Shown in pieces: positions 23,817 through 31,615 of a DNA stretch of 37,251 nt (positions are counted from its first letter, which is position 1; every line of letters begins with the position of its first letter). The notes beneath the pieces are model-generated. The model saw only the letters and a list, made by a program, of their open reading frames with translations. It did not search any database and was not told the DNA's origin. Source of the stretch: Candidatus Galloscillospira stercoripullorum (GTDB taxonomy: Bacteria > Bacillota > Clostridia > Oscillospirales > Oscillospiraceae); NCBI GenBank assembly GCA_018715695.1, contig DVLB01000026.1, positions 1-37,251 on the forward strand. Direction: 5' to 3'. Made by a program: the position numbers and the translations under genes.

Positions 23817-24070
23817 AGCAGGCGCACCTCTTTGTAGCTTCCGTCGCTGGAAATGATATAGACCCGCTTGGGGGTTAGATTCACCCGGCTCAGGACCACC
23901 AGCGACTCGGACAAATACCGCTCCGACACCTTGACCGAGTGACTGCACCCCTCGCCGGAGATCACCTTGGGCGAGCGGAGGATGTGGGCCGTAATGCCGG
24001 AGCGCTCCAGCGCGGCGGCCGTGCGCTGGGCATAGGTAAGCGAACGGCAGACGATGAGATAATAGACCAT
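23813..24070 (-). CDS. DUF3343 putative sulfur/selenium carrier
   Basis: An 85-residue DUF3343 protein. This family has been described as putative Se/S-binding carriers. The N-terminus MVYYLIVCRSLTYAQRTAAAL resembles the family, with Cys8, and a second cysteine lies in SGEGCSHSVKV (about 41-42), the usual position of the conserved Cys. ATG at 24068-24070 has GAGGAG 9 bases upstream, but this ribosome site lies within the 3' arm of an inverted repeat. It overlaps the cysteine desulfurase-like gene by four bases, so the two are probably translated together and likely work as donor enzyme and acceptor; that pairing is inference. Confidence 0.82.
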   Translation of the reverse strand: MVYYLIVCRSLTYAQRTAAALERSGITAHILRSPKVISGEGCSHSVKVSERYLSESLVVLSRVNLTPKRVYIISSDGSYKEVRLL

Positions 24071-24074
24071 AGCA

Positions 24075-24116
24075 AAACGCTCCTCTCGTGCCAGTGTATG
24101 CACGCAAGGAGCGTTT
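24075..24116 (-). promoter_or_regulatory. Hairpin masking the DUF3343 ribosome site
   Basis: On the minus strand AAACGCTCC (24116-24108) pairs perfectly with GGAGCGTTT (24083-24075). An inner GTGC/GCAC stem lies in the loop. The GGAG of the DUF3343 ribosome site is in the 3' arm, and a short T run follows. It could be a weak terminator after ispF, a translation switch, or both. Confidence 0.6.
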
Positions 24117-24125
24117 GGAGATTCC

Positions 24126-24596
24126 CTATTGCGCCGGGCTCAGCAGGCAGACTGCGTGGGCGGCCATGCCCTCTCCGCTACCGCTGAAGCCAAGGCCTTC
24201 CTCGGTGGTGGCCTTCACGTTGACTCTTCCTTCCCCCAGGATCATTTCCAGATTTTTTATCATCTGCGGGATGTGAGGCATCAGCTTGGGGCGCTGGGCG
24301 ATCATGGTGGCGTCAACATTCTCCACCTGCCAGCCCTTTCCCCGCACCCGCTCCACCACCTGCTCCAGCAGTTTGAGACTGTCGGCTCCGGCGTAGGCGG
24401 GATCGCTGTCCGGGAAGAGCCGCCCGATATCGCCCTCCCCTGCCGCGCCCAAAATCGCGTCCATCACCGCGTGGACCAGCACGTCCGCGTCAGAATGGCC
24501 CAGCAGTCCCATTTCCCACGGAATGTCCACCCCGCCCAAAATGAGTCTGCGCCCCGGCACAAGCCGGTGCACGTCATACCCGTGTCCGATCCTCAA
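24126..24596 (-). CDS. ispF: 2-C-methyl-D-erythritol 2,4-cyclodiphosphate synthase
   Basis: A 156-residue trimeric enzyme of the MEP isoprenoid pathway that cyclises CDP-ME 2-phosphate. Motifs: RIGHGYDVH (metal-binding Asp8, His10), [20 protein letters not shown] (metal-binding His), [11 protein letters not shown] and [21 protein letters not shown]. Start is TTG at 24594-24596, sharing TTGA with the ispD stop, with GGAGGG 7 bases upstream. The product length is normal. ispD and ispF catalyse steps 3 and 5 of the pathway; ispH, the last step, is in the neighbouring operon. Confidence 0.96.
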   Translation of the reverse strand: MRIGHGYDVHRLVPGRRLILGGVDIPWEMGLLGHSDADVLVHAVMDAILGAAGEGDIGRLFPDSDPAYAGADSLKLLEQVVERVRGKGWQVENVDATMIAQRPKLMPHIPQMIKNLEMILGEGRVNVKATTEEGLGFSGSGEGMAAHAVCLLSPAQ

Positions 24597-25324
24597 CGTG
24601 ATTCCCTCCAGTTCAGGATGGCCTCACCCAGTGCCAGGTCCACCGGTGTGGTGATCTTGATGTTCTCGTAAGACCCCTGGGTCAACGCCACGGGGAAGCC
24701 CAGCCGCTCTACCGCGCTGCAGTCGTCCGTCAGCTCAGCGCCGTCAGCCATGGCCTTGCCCAAAGCCCCCCGGATCAGGTCGGCCTGGAACACCTGCGGG
24801 GTCTGTACGGCGAAGAGCTCCCGCCGGTCCGGGGTGCGGATCACCATGGCGTCCCGCGCCTGCTTGACGGTGTCCTTCACCGGCACCGCCGGCGCGGCGG
24901 CGCCGCACTCCCGGGCCCGGAGGATGGCCTCGTCGATGATTTGCGTGGTGACCAGCGGCCGGGCGCCGTCCTGTATGGCGATGAGCTGCACGTCCTCCCT
25001 CACCTCGCGAATGCCATTGAGGACCGATTGGCAGCGGTTTGCCCCGCCTACGACGATATTGGTGACCTTTGCAAGGGCCGCGTCCCGGCACAAAACGCTC
25101 ACCGGCACGATCAGGTCCTCTCGGGTGACCACCACGATCTCCCGGATCAAATCGCTGTTTTCCAGCGCCTTGAGGGTATGAAGCAGCACCGGCCACTGGC
25201 CCATGGGGGCAAGTATCTTGTCCACGCCCTCCATCCGGCTGGCCGAGCCCGCCGCGGCCACCACCGCCGCGCAGGCCGGCTGCTCCGCCCGGCGGCGCAG
25301 CAGCTTATCAAGCAATCCGCTCAC
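24593..25324 (-). CDS. ispD: 2-C-methyl-D-erythritol 4-phosphate cytidylyltransferase
   Basis: A 243-residue nucleotidyltransferase that joins MEP to CTP. N-terminal [13 protein letters not shown] is the CTP-binding loop; [10 protein letters not shown] and VPVKDTVKQ follow, with [13 protein letters not shown] and the C-terminal [18 protein letters not shown] short N-terminal extension of about 17 residues precedes the core. I start at the GTG at 25322-25324, about 10 bases after GAGGAGTG; an ATG-type start further up at 25375 lacks ribosome-site support. It follows carD by 60 bases and overlaps ispF. Confidence 0.95.
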   Translation of the reverse strand: MSGLLDKLLRRRAEQPACAAVVAAAGSASRMEGVDKILAPMGQWPVLLHTLKALENSDLIREIVVVTREDLIVPVSVLCRDAALAKVTNIVVGGANRCQSVLNGIREVREDVQLIAIQDGARPLVTTQIIDEAILRARECGAAAPAVPVKDTVKQARDAMVIRTPDRRELFAVQTPQVFQADLIRGALGKAMADGAELTDDCSAVERLGFPVALTQGSYENIKITTPVDLALGEAILNWRESR

Positions 25325-25384
25325 CCGTCCCACACTCCTCAAAGGCCCCGTGTGCGGCGCGGGGCGGCTTTTCACAGCAATCTA

Positions 25385-25861
25385 TTAGGCCAGAGCTGTA
25401 TTTATGCGCTCCTCCACGTCCTCATAGCTGGCGTTCTGAGAAAGGACGATCTCGGAGATCAGGATCTGCTTGGCGGAGTGGAGCATCTTCCGCTCACCGG
25501 TGGACAGGCCCCGGTCCGTATCCCGGAGCATAAGACCCTTCACCACCCGGGCCACCTCAAGCAGATCGCCGCTTTTCAGCCGGAGCATATTCTCCCGGTA
25601 GCGGCGGTTCCAGTTCTGGGTCATATCCACCTCAATCTCCGGGATGGCGGCGAGGATCCTGTCCGCTTCCTCTCCGCGGCAGACCGGGCGCACGCCGATC
25701 TCCTCGCTGTTTTCTGTGGGGATCATGACCAGCATGCCGCCCACAGGCAGCTTGAGGATATAGTACTCCCGCACCACTCCGTTGAGTTTTTTCTGCACGA
25801 TGCCGTCAACGATACCGGCGCCATGCATCGGGTGTACGATCTTATCGCCCACCTGAAACAT
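25385..25861 (-). CDS. carD: CarD-family transcriptional regulator
   Basis: A 158-residue RNA-polymerase-binding regulator. The N-terminal CarD/TRCF-type domain (about 1-60) begins MFQVGDKIVHPMHGAGIVDGI, and a helical DNA-binding C-terminal region follows (NWNRRYRENMLRLKSGDLLEVARVV, where the tryptophan is the promoter-wedge residue of the family, and ERKMLHSAKQIL). CarD stabilises open promoter complexes. ATG at 25859-25861 has GGAGG 7 bases upstream; the longer open frame runs into the leader. It heads carD-ispD-ispF-DUF3343-desulfurase. The frequent carD-ispD neighbourhood in Firmicutes is kept here. Confidence 0.95.
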   Translation of the reverse strand: MFQVGDKIVHPMHGAGIVDGIVQKKLNGVVREYYILKLPVGGMLVMIPTENSEEIGVRPVCRGEEADRILAAIPEIEVDMTQNWNRRYRENMLRLKSGDLLEVARVVKGLMLRDTDRGLSTGERKMLHSAKQILISEIVLSQNASYEDVEERINTALA

Positions 25862-25899
25862 GATCCCACCTCCCAATATGGCAAATAAGTTCCTCATTC

Positions 25900-25945
25900 G
25901 CCCCGAGCCTGGGACTGCCGAAGGTATTTTGCGCGTTCTCGGGGC
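25900..25945 (-). promoter_or_regulatory. Leader inverted repeat of the carD operon
   Basis: GCCCCGAG (25900-25907) and CTCGGGGC (25938-25945) are a perfect 8-base inverted repeat with a 30-base interior, in the roughly 120-base leader between the promoter and carD. No T run follows, so it is not a terminator. No known riboswitch was recognised. Confidence 0.5.
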
Positions 25946-25987
25946 AGGAGCGGAAGAAAACTGCTCTCCCACATGTTTATATGGATC

Positions 25988-26016
25988 ATTATATCGTTTT
26001 TTTGAATCTTTTGCAA
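25988..26016 (-). promoter_or_regulatory. Sigma-A promoter of carD-ispDF
   Basis: On the minus strand TTGCAA (26016-26011) and TATAAT (25993-25988) are exactly 17 bases apart in an A-rich spacer. It lies about 130 bases before carD and about 30 bases downstream of the ispH/rpsA terminator. This is one of the best consensus promoters in the window. Confidence 0.85.
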
Positions 26017-26042
26017 GTAAAATAAGGCGAAAATACTTGTAA

Positions 26043-26084
26043 ATAAAAAAAGACACCCACTTCAAAAAGAAATGGGTGTCTTTT
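26043..26084 (-). terminator. Rho-independent terminator of the murR-to-rpsA operon
   Basis: AAGACACCCA (26050-26059) pairs perfectly with TGGGTGTCTT (26073-26082). On the minus strand a TTTTTTTAT run follows the stem; on the plus strand TTTT follows. It lies about 20 bases after the ispH/rpsA stop codon and marks the end of the operon. Confidence 0.9.
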
Positions 26085-26101
26085 CCTTTTCTCTCGGGAT
26101 A

Positions 26102-28117
26102 TTACTCCTCGGTATAGGCGGGGTCGATCTGGGTGCCCTCGCCGTCGGCGGTGGCCACCAGAGCATCCTCGCCGTCCTCAGCGTCAGCGGAGGCGGCGGC
26201 GCCGTCCTCCAGCAGAGCGCGGATGGACAGGGAGATCTTCTTGCGGTCCATATCCACGTCGGTGATCTTCACGTCCACCATCTGGCCCTCGCTGAGCACG
26301 TCGCCGGGCTTGTCGATGCGGTGGTCGGCGATCTGGGAGATGTGGATCAGGCCATCCACGCCGGGCACGACCTCAGCAAAGGCGCCGAAGGTCATCAGCT
26401 TGACGATGCGCACATTGGCCACGTCGCCCACGCCGTACTTGGAGGTGAACACAGTCCAGGGGTCCTGGCTGCGGTCCTTCATGCCCAGGGAGATCTTCTT
26501 CTTCTCCTTGTCGGCGGAGATCACATACACCTCCACGGTGTCGCCCACGTTGACCACCTCGGAGGGGTGCTTGATGCGGCTCCAGGACAGCTCGGAAACA
26601 TGGACCATGCCGTCCACGCCGCCGATGTCCACAAAAGCGCCGTAGGAGGTGAGGGACTTGACGGTGCCGGTGTAGCGCTTGCCGTCCTCGATGGTCTCCC
26701 AAACCTGGGCGGCCTTCTCGGCGCGCTCAGCGCGCTCCACGTCGCGGATGGAGCCCACCACGCGGCGGCGGGCACGGTTGACCTCGGTGATGCGCAGACG
26801 GACCTTCTTCTTGAGCAGCTCGCTCATGGCAGTGCCACGGGGCAGGCCGGTCTGAGAGGCGGGCACAAAGACCCGGACGCCCTTGATGGAGACCACCACG
26901 CCGCCCTTGTTCTCCTCGGTGACCACACCTTCCACCACGGTGTGCTCCTCCTGGGCCTGCTCGATGTCGTCCCAGCTCTTCACGCTGTCCAGACGCTTCT
27001 TGGAGAGGGTGACCACGCCCTCCTGATCGTTGACGCGCATGACATAGGTCTCGATCTCATCGCCCACTTTGACCAGGTCCTCCACCTTGGCGGTGGGGTC
27101 GTCGGTCAGCTCGGCCACGGGTATGTAGCCGGCGTGCTTGGTGCCCAGATCCACATAGATCTCGGTGGGGGTGATGCCAGTTACGACACCGGTGACCTTC
27201 TCTCCTGTATGCAAAGTTTTGATCGATTTCTCCAGCATTTCAGCAAAGGATTCCTCGATCTCAAGCTCGATCTTGTCGCTCATTTTGTTATAGACCTCCT
27301 TTATAATCCACCCGGGCGTGGATGCGCCCGCGGTGATTCCGACAGAAGCCTTCCGGTCCAGGGTGGAAGGTTCCAGCTCCTCCGCATTCTCGATCCAGAG
27401 GACTGTGGGACACAGTGCACGGCACAGCTGATAGAGCTTACCGGTGTTCGCGCTTTTTCGGTCACCGACGACCACCATAATGTCGCTCTGAGCAGCCAAT
27501 GCCTGGGCGGCTTCTTGCCGTTTACACGTAGCGCCACATATTGTATCAAAAATTTTGAGATTTGTACACTCTTTTTTTGCTTTTTCTACGCAGGCTGTCC
27601 ATGTCTCTCTGGTAGAGGTGGTCTGGACCACCATGGTCAGGGGAAGATGGCGGTACTTTTCGTCACTGGAAAGCCAGTTTTCCAATTCCTCCGGCCCGGA
27701 AAAAACCAAGGGCTCCGTACACCAGCCCGCGATGGCGGCCACCTCAGGGTGCTCCGGCATCCCGATGATTATGCAGCGCCGCCCCTCCTCTTCGGCCTCT
27801 CTCACCAGGCGGTGGATGCGGGCGACGTTGGGACAGGTGGCGTCCTTTATCTCCGCGCCGCCCTCCTCCAAAAGGCGGTAGACCGCTCTCGCCTCTCCGT
27901 GGGAGCGGATGAGGACCACCGCTCCCTCCGGGACAGCCTCGGGACTGTCGGCCACCTCCAGGCCCAGGTCGCGCAGCCGGGCGATCACCTGGTCGTTATG
28001 GATGAGGTGGCCCAGCATCACGCAGCGGCGGCCCTCACGGGCAAGCTGTTCGGCCATCTCAACAGCCCGCTCCACGCCGTAGCAGAACCCCGCGTGCTGG
28101 GCAAGCGTCACCTTCAT
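26102..28117 (-). CDS. ispH-rpsA: Fused IspH (HMBPP reductase) / 30S ribosomal protein S1
   Basis: A 671-residue two-part protein. Residues 1-278 are IspH, the Fe-S enzyme making IPP and DMAPP in the last MEP-pathway step; cluster cysteines Cys12 (AGFCYGV), Cys95 (DATCPNV) and Cys198 (or Cys194; ICGATCKR), active-site His40, His73 and His123 and the PEHPEV motif are present. Residues about 300-640 hold four S1 RNA-binding repeats (for example YTGTVKSLTSYGAFVDIGG), followed by a very acidic tail. Such fusions are known in clostridia. ATG at 28115-28117 shares ATGA with plsC. A strong ribosome site precedes an in-frame ATG exactly at the junction (27283), so free S1 may also be made. Confidence 0.95.
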   Translation of the reverse strand: MKVTLAQHAGFCYGVERAVEMAEQLAREGRRCVMLGHLIHNDQVIARLRDLGLEVADSPEAVPEGAVVLIRSHGEARAVYRLLEEGGAEIKDATCPNVARIHRLVREAEEEGRRCIIIGMPEHPEVAAIAGWCTEPLVFSGPEELENWLSSDEKYRHLPLTMVVQTTSTRETWTACVEKAKKECTNLKIFDTICGATCKRQEAAQALAAQSDIMVVVGDRKSANTGKLYQLCRALCPTVLWIENAEELEPSTLDRKASVGITAGASTPGWIIKEVYNKMSDKIELEIEESFAEMLEKSIKTLHTGEKVTGVVTGITPTEIYVDLGTKHAGYIPVAELTDDPTAKVEDLVKVGDEIETYVMRVNDQEGVVTLSKKRLDSVKSWDDIEQAQEEHTVVEGVVTEENKGGVVVSIKGVRVFVPASQTGLPRGTAMSELLKKKVRLRITEVNRARRRVVGSIRDVERAERAEKAAQVWETIEDGKRYTGTVKSLTSYGAFVDIGGVDGMVHVSELSWSRIKHPSEVVNVGDTVEVYVISADKEKKKISLGMKDRSQDPWTVFTSKYGVGDVANVRIVKLMTFGAFAEVVPGVDGLIHISQIADHRIDKPGDVLSEGQMVDVKITDVDMDRKKISLSIRALLEDGAAASADAEDGEDALVATADGEGTQIDPAYTEE
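27281..27302 (-). promoter_or_regulatory. Internal ribosome site and start for free S1
   Basis: On the minus strand AAAGGAGGT (27302-27294), nearly a perfect anti-Shine-Dalgarno match, stands 10 bases before an in-frame ATG (27283-27281) at codon 279. Translation from here would give a 393-residue protein starting MSDKIELEIEESFAEMLEK, a complete four-repeat S1. The same bases encode Lys-Glu-Val of IspH, so part of the match may be chance. Confidence 0.6.
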
Positions 28118-28719
28118 GCCTGTTCCCCCAGCGCGTAGATCCGTTTCATCAGCTCGTCGGCAATGGCCTTGTACTCCTCCGCGGTCCCCTTCTTGCTCTC
28201 CACGGTGGGACGGTAGGGCTCTCCGATGACGATGGTGGTAAAGCGAAACCACTTTTTCTTCGCCGGGATGTAAACCGGGACGATGTCCACCCCGGTGCGC
28301 ACCGCCAGCATGGCGGCTCCGGCCTTGGCCTCGCTCTCATGGCCGTGCTTGTCAACGCCGTTTTTGATTCTGGTCCCCTCGGGGAACAAAAGCACGTTCT
28401 CGCCGCTTTTCAGGAACTTGATGGCGGTCTTGATGGCGCCGATGTCCGACTTGCCCCGCTCCACCGCGAAAACGCCCGCCTTTTTCAGCAGCCAGCCCAA
28501 AACCGGCACGCGCATGAACTCCGCCTTGGCCATGGGGCGCATCTGCCGGCGGGGCCCCAGCGCCATGACGAGGCACACCGGGTCGCTCAGGCCGCTGTGG
28601 TTGCCGCAGTACAGGGCGCCGCCCTCAGGCAGATGCTCCTTCCCCACCGCCCGGCAGGGATGAAACAGGCTGAAAAAAGGCCAGATGATATACCAAAGGA
28701 TCGTATAGACAGTTCTCAT
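28114..28719 (-). CDS. plsC: 1-acyl-sn-glycerol-3-phosphate acyltransferase
   Basis: A 201-residue membrane-associated enzyme that acylates lysophosphatidic acid in phospholipid synthesis. The catalytic HxxxxD motif is NHSGLSDP (His41, Asp46), the phosphate-binding motif is FPEGTR, and an N-terminal hydrophobic segment (about 5-20) anchors it. A PAVPVYIPA-like motif appears as IVPVYIPAKK. The ATG at 28717-28719 overlaps cmk as ATGA and the end overlaps ispH/rpsA as ATGA. Order cmk-plsC-ispH is typical of clostridia. Confidence 0.94.
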   Translation of the reverse strand: MRTVYTILWYIIWPFFSLFHPCRAVGKEHLPEGGALYCGNHSGLSDPVCLVMALGPRRQMRPMAKAEFMRVPVLGWLLKKAGVFAVERGKSDIGAIKTAIKFLKSGENVLLFPEGTRIKNGVDKHGHESEAKAGAAMLAVRTGVDIVPVYIPAKKKWFRFTTIVIGEPYRPTVESKKGTAEEYKAIADELMKRIYALGEQA

Positions 28720-29393
28720 TCCCCAAACCGCTCCTTCACCGTTTTGAGGAGCATTTGAAAGCTCTCCTCCAGGGTATTGCCGGTGGTGTCCACCAGCACC
28801 GCGTCCTCGGCCTGACGCAGGGGAGCGGCGGCGCGGCTTGCATCGTTTTTGTCCCGGGTCGCCATATCGGCCAGGACCGTCTCAAAATCGGTGGCGATCC
28901 CCTTTTCCCGCAGCTCCGCGTAGCGGCGCTGGGCCCGGTCCTCCGCGCTGGCGGTCAGAAAGAGCTTGAGGTCGGCGTCCGGCAGCACCACGGTGCCAAT
29001 GTCCCGGCCGTCCATGATGACATTCTGCCGCCGGGCAAGCCCCCGCTGCATCTCCATGAGAAATTCCCGCACCTCAGGCAGCGCCGAGACGGCGGAGGCG
29101 TACATGGAGATCTCCGGGCGGCGAATATCCTCTGAGACGTCCTCCCCGTCCAGATACATGTGCTGCAGGCCGTCCTCCCCGTGCTTGAGGTCAAGGGAGA
29201 AGGTACCCAGCATGGCCACTACCCCGGCCCGATCCTCGGGCGCGATCCCCCGCCGAAAGGCGCACAGCCCCACGGTGCGGTAGATCGCCCCGGTATCCAC
29301 ATAGAGATAGCCCAGCTCAGAGGCCAGCAGCTTGGCCAGTGTGCTCTTGCCGGCGCCGGAAGGCCCGTCGATGGCAATGCTCTTATAGTTCAT
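28716..29393 (-). CDS. cmk: Cytidylate kinase
   Basis: A 225-residue (d)CMP kinase. P-loop GPSGAGKST (about 10-18), LGYLYVDTGAIYRTV, the CMP-binding ISMYASAVSALPEVR and DGRDIGTVVLPDADLKLFL, where Asp and Arg bind the nucleotide. ATG at 29391-29393 has GGGAGG 6 bases upstream and lies within the 3' end of baiN (11-base overlap). It ends overlapping plsC by four. No truncation. Confidence 0.96.
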   Translation of the reverse strand: MNYKSIAIDGPSGAGKSTLAKLLASELGYLYVDTGAIYRTVGLCAFRRGIAPEDRAGVVAMLGTFSLDLKHGEDGLQHMYLDGEDVSEDIRRPEISMYASAVSALPEVREFLMEMQRGLARRQNVIMDGRDIGTVVLPDADLKLFLTASAEDRAQRRYAELREKGIATDFETVLADMATRDKNDASRAAAPLRQAEDAVLVDTTGNTLEESFQMLLKTVKERFGE

Positions 29394-30654
29394 CCCAATC
29401 CTCCCAATCCATGTACTCGCCCACGGCCAGAGCGGCGGCCTCTCCGGCGGCGCGGCCGGTGGCCCAGGCGATCTGGAGATTGAACCCGCCGGTATAGGCG
29501 TCCACGTCCAGGATCTCCCCGGCAAAGTAGAGGCCGCTTACCTTTTTCGACGCCATACTCTTGGGGTCCACCTCCCCAACTTTGATTCCGCCGGAGGTGA
29601 CGATGGCGTCCGCCACCGGCCGGGGGCCGGACACCTCCACCGGGAAATTCTTCATCAGCTCCAGCAGACGGCGGCGCTGCTGCCGGGTGACGGAATTGAC
29701 CGGCAACTCGGGCGCAATGCCCGATCGCTCCACCATCACGGGGATCATAAGCCGGGGCAGCAGAGCCGTGAGCGCGTTGTGGAAGCTGCGGTTGCTCCCG
29801 CTGCCGAACTCCCGCACCAGCCGCTCATCCAGCGTTTTCTCGTCCAGCGCCGGCTTGAGGTCGATCCAGACCGTGTAATGCTCCTTCTCATAGTCGCGCA
29901 TATGGGCGCTGGCGCTGAGGATCAGCGGCCCGGACAGGCCAAAATGGGTGAAGAGCATCTCTCCCTGCTCCTCAAAGAGCACCTTTCCCTTCTGGTTTTT
30001 GACCCGCACGCCCACATTGCGCAGGGAGAGCCCCTGCATCCGGGCACAGGCCGGGTCCGGCGAGATCAGCGGGACCAGAGAGGGCTTGGGCGGGACCACG
30101 GTGTGCCCCAGGGCCTGCGCCATGCGGTAGCCGTCCCCGGTAGAGCCGGTGAGCGGATAGGAAATGCCGCCAGTGGCAAGGATAACCGCCTTACAGCGAT
30201 AGCGGCCATGCTCCCCCCGCACGGCCGCGACACGCCCGCCCTCGGTCAGGACATCCGTGGCCCGATCCTCCACGATGTCCACGCCGGTGCGGCGCAGGCG
30301 GTTGAAAAGCGCGTCAATGACATCCGCAGCTTTGTCCGACTGCGGAAAGACCCGGCTGCCCCGCTCAGTCTTCAGCGCCACCCCCAGGCCCTCAAAAAAC
30401 GCCATGACCTCAGCGGGTGGGAATCGGGTCACGCTGCTTGTCAGAAACCGGCCGTTGCACGGCACATGGGCGATCACTTCGGGGCTGGTGCAGTTGTTGG
30501 TCAGGTTGCAGCGGCCTTTCCCGGTGATATAAAGCTTGCGTCCCACCTTCTGGTTGCGCTCCAGCAGCAGGACCTCCGCTCCCTTTTCCGCGGCGGTGAG
30601 AGCGGCCATCATTCCGGCGGCGCCGCCGCCGATCACTACGATGTCGGTACTCAC
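29383..30654 (-). CDS. BaiN/RdsA-family NAD(P)/FAD-dependent oxidoreductase
   Basis: A 423-residue flavoprotein of the HI0933/YhiN type. It has an N-terminal FAD Rossmann fold (VVIGGGAAGMMAALTAAEKG), the GKGRCNLTN motif at about 47-55, a mid-domain and a C-terminal VTSGGIKVGEVDPKSMASKKVSGLYFAGE flavin segment. Clostridial BaiN acts in bile-acid 7-dehydroxylation, but most family members are general reductases with unknown substrates, so that specific activity should not be assumed. Start is GTG at 30652-30654, sharing GTGA with the murR stop. It precedes cmk, a neighbourhood common in clostridia. Confidence 0.9.
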   Translation of the reverse strand: MSTDIVVIGGGAAGMMAALTAAEKGAEVLLLERNQKVGRKLYITGKGRCNLTNNCTSPEVIAHVPCNGRFLTSSVTRFPPAEVMAFFEGLGVALKTERGSRVFPQSDKAADVIDALFNRLRRTGVDIVEDRATDVLTEGGRVAAVRGEHGRYRCKAVILATGGISYPLTGSTGDGYRMAQALGHTVVPPKPSLVPLISPDPACARMQGLSLRNVGVRVKNQKGKVLFEEQGEMLFTHFGLSGPLILSASAHMRDYEKEHYTVWIDLKPALDEKTLDERLVREFGSGSNRSFHNALTALLPRLMIPVMVERSGIAPELPVNSVTRQQRRRLLELMKNFPVEVSGPRPVADAIVTSGGIKVGEVDPKSMASKKVSGLYFAGEILDVDAYTGGFNLQIAWATGRAAGEAAALAVGEYMDWEDWDEL

Positions 30655-31529
30655 TGCTCCTCCGCCTTCTGGTCCACCTTTTCGTAAACCTGGTACTCGT
30701 CCCAGATGTGCTCCAGGGCCTCAAAGGTGGCGGCCAGGTCGTTGTCTTTCCGGCGGCTCACCGCCACGATGAGCGCGTTGACCAGGCTCAGCGGAGCCAC
30801 CAGGGAATCCACAAAGGAGGCCATGTCGCTCTTGGCCAGCAGGGCGTGGTCGGCGATGCCGGCCAAGGGAGAGGCCTCACTGTCGGTGATGGCCACCACG
30901 GTAGCCCCCTGATCGTGGGCAAACTCCAGCGCCTTCACCGTACGCCGGGAGTAACGGGGGAAGCTGACGCCGATGACCACATCCCCCTCCCGCACCCGGA
31001 GAAGCTGCTCAAAGATCTCGCTGGCCGACGCGGTGTTGACCAGGGTCACGTTTTCAAAGATCAGGTTGAAGTAAAAGCCCAGGAAGCTGGCAATGGCCGC
31101 GGCAGAGCGCACGCCCAGAATGTAAATGCGCCGTGCCGACAAAATGGCGTCCACCGCGCCGTCAAAGCCCTTCCGGTCGGTCTCCTCCAGCGTCATGCGG
31201 ATCTTCTCCATGTCGGCCTGGAGGACCATGGAGAGGATGTCCTGCTGGCCGATGCGGTCGTTGGAGACCTCAATGCGCTGGATGGAGGTGAGCTTATTGC
31301 GGATCATCTCCTGCAGGGCCTTTTGCATGGCGGGATACCCGTCATAACCCAGCTCCGCGGCAAAGCGCACCACGGTAGATTCGCTCACGTTCACCGTTTT
31401 GCCCAGCCTGCTGGCAGTCATGAAGGCGGCTTTGTCATAGGAGCTCAGAATAAAATTGGCAATGAGCTTCTGCCCTTTGGAAAATCCGCTCATATTGGAC
31501 TGGATCAGCGCCAGGATATCTTTTGACAT
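30651..31529 (-). CDS. MurR/RpiR-family transcriptional regulator
   Basis: A 292-residue repressor-type regulator. Residues about 1-78 are the RpiR helix-turn-helix (ASRLGKTVNVSESTVVRFAAELGYDGY); a SIS sugar-phosphate-binding domain spans about 125-250 (RRIYILGVRSAAAIASFLG; VIGVSFPRYSRRTVKALEFA; AITDSEASPLAG). The ligand is likely a phosphosugar, but no sugar genes are adjacent. ATG at 31527-31529 has GGAGG 9 bases upstream. It heads an operon with baiN, cmk, plsC and ispH/rpsA, an unusual place for a sugar regulator. Repeats in its promoter region may be its own operators. Confidence 0.92.
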   Translation of the reverse strand: MSKDILALIQSNMSGFSKGQKLIANFILSSYDKAAFMTASRLGKTVNVSESTVVRFAAELGYDGYPAMQKALQEMIRNKLTSIQRIEVSNDRIGQQDILSMVLQADMEKIRMTLEETDRKGFDGAVDAILSARRIYILGVRSAAAIASFLGFYFNLIFENVTLVNTASASEIFEQLLRVREGDVVIGVSFPRYSRRTVKALEFAHDQGATVVAITDSEASPLAGIADHALLAKSDMASFVDSLVAPLSLVNALIVAVSRRKDNDLAATFEALEHIWDEYQVYEKVDQKAEEQ

Positions 31530-31581
31530 ATCTGCTGTCCTCCCGCCCGCCCTTGTGTCACAAGAGCTGAATTCAACGTTT

Positions 31582-31610
31582 ATCATACCGTCAAACGGCG
31601 AAAAATGCAA
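31582..31610 (-). promoter_or_regulatory. Sigma-A promoter of the murR-baiN-cmk-plsC-ispH/rpsA operon
   Basis: On the minus strand TTGCAT (31610-31605) and TATGAT (31587-31582) are exactly 17 bases apart. The murR start is about 52 bases downstream. Confidence 0.75.
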
Positions 31611-31615
31611 GCGCA

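Noticed and set aside
26102-28117. IspH/S1 joining as an assembly or frameshift artefact
   Set aside because: Such fusions are known in clostridia, the frame is continuous and the joint keeps intact motifs on both sides.
26072-28138. A 688-codon plus-strand frame opposite ispH/rpsA
   Set aside because: Shadow frame with repetitive Gly/His/Asp/Leu composition; the minus strand carries intact IspH and S1 motifs.
29383-30654. Assigning bile-acid 7-dehydroxylation to the BaiN-like gene
   Set aside because: No other bai genes are nearby and the neighbourhood (cmk, plsC) is the general one for this flavoprotein family.
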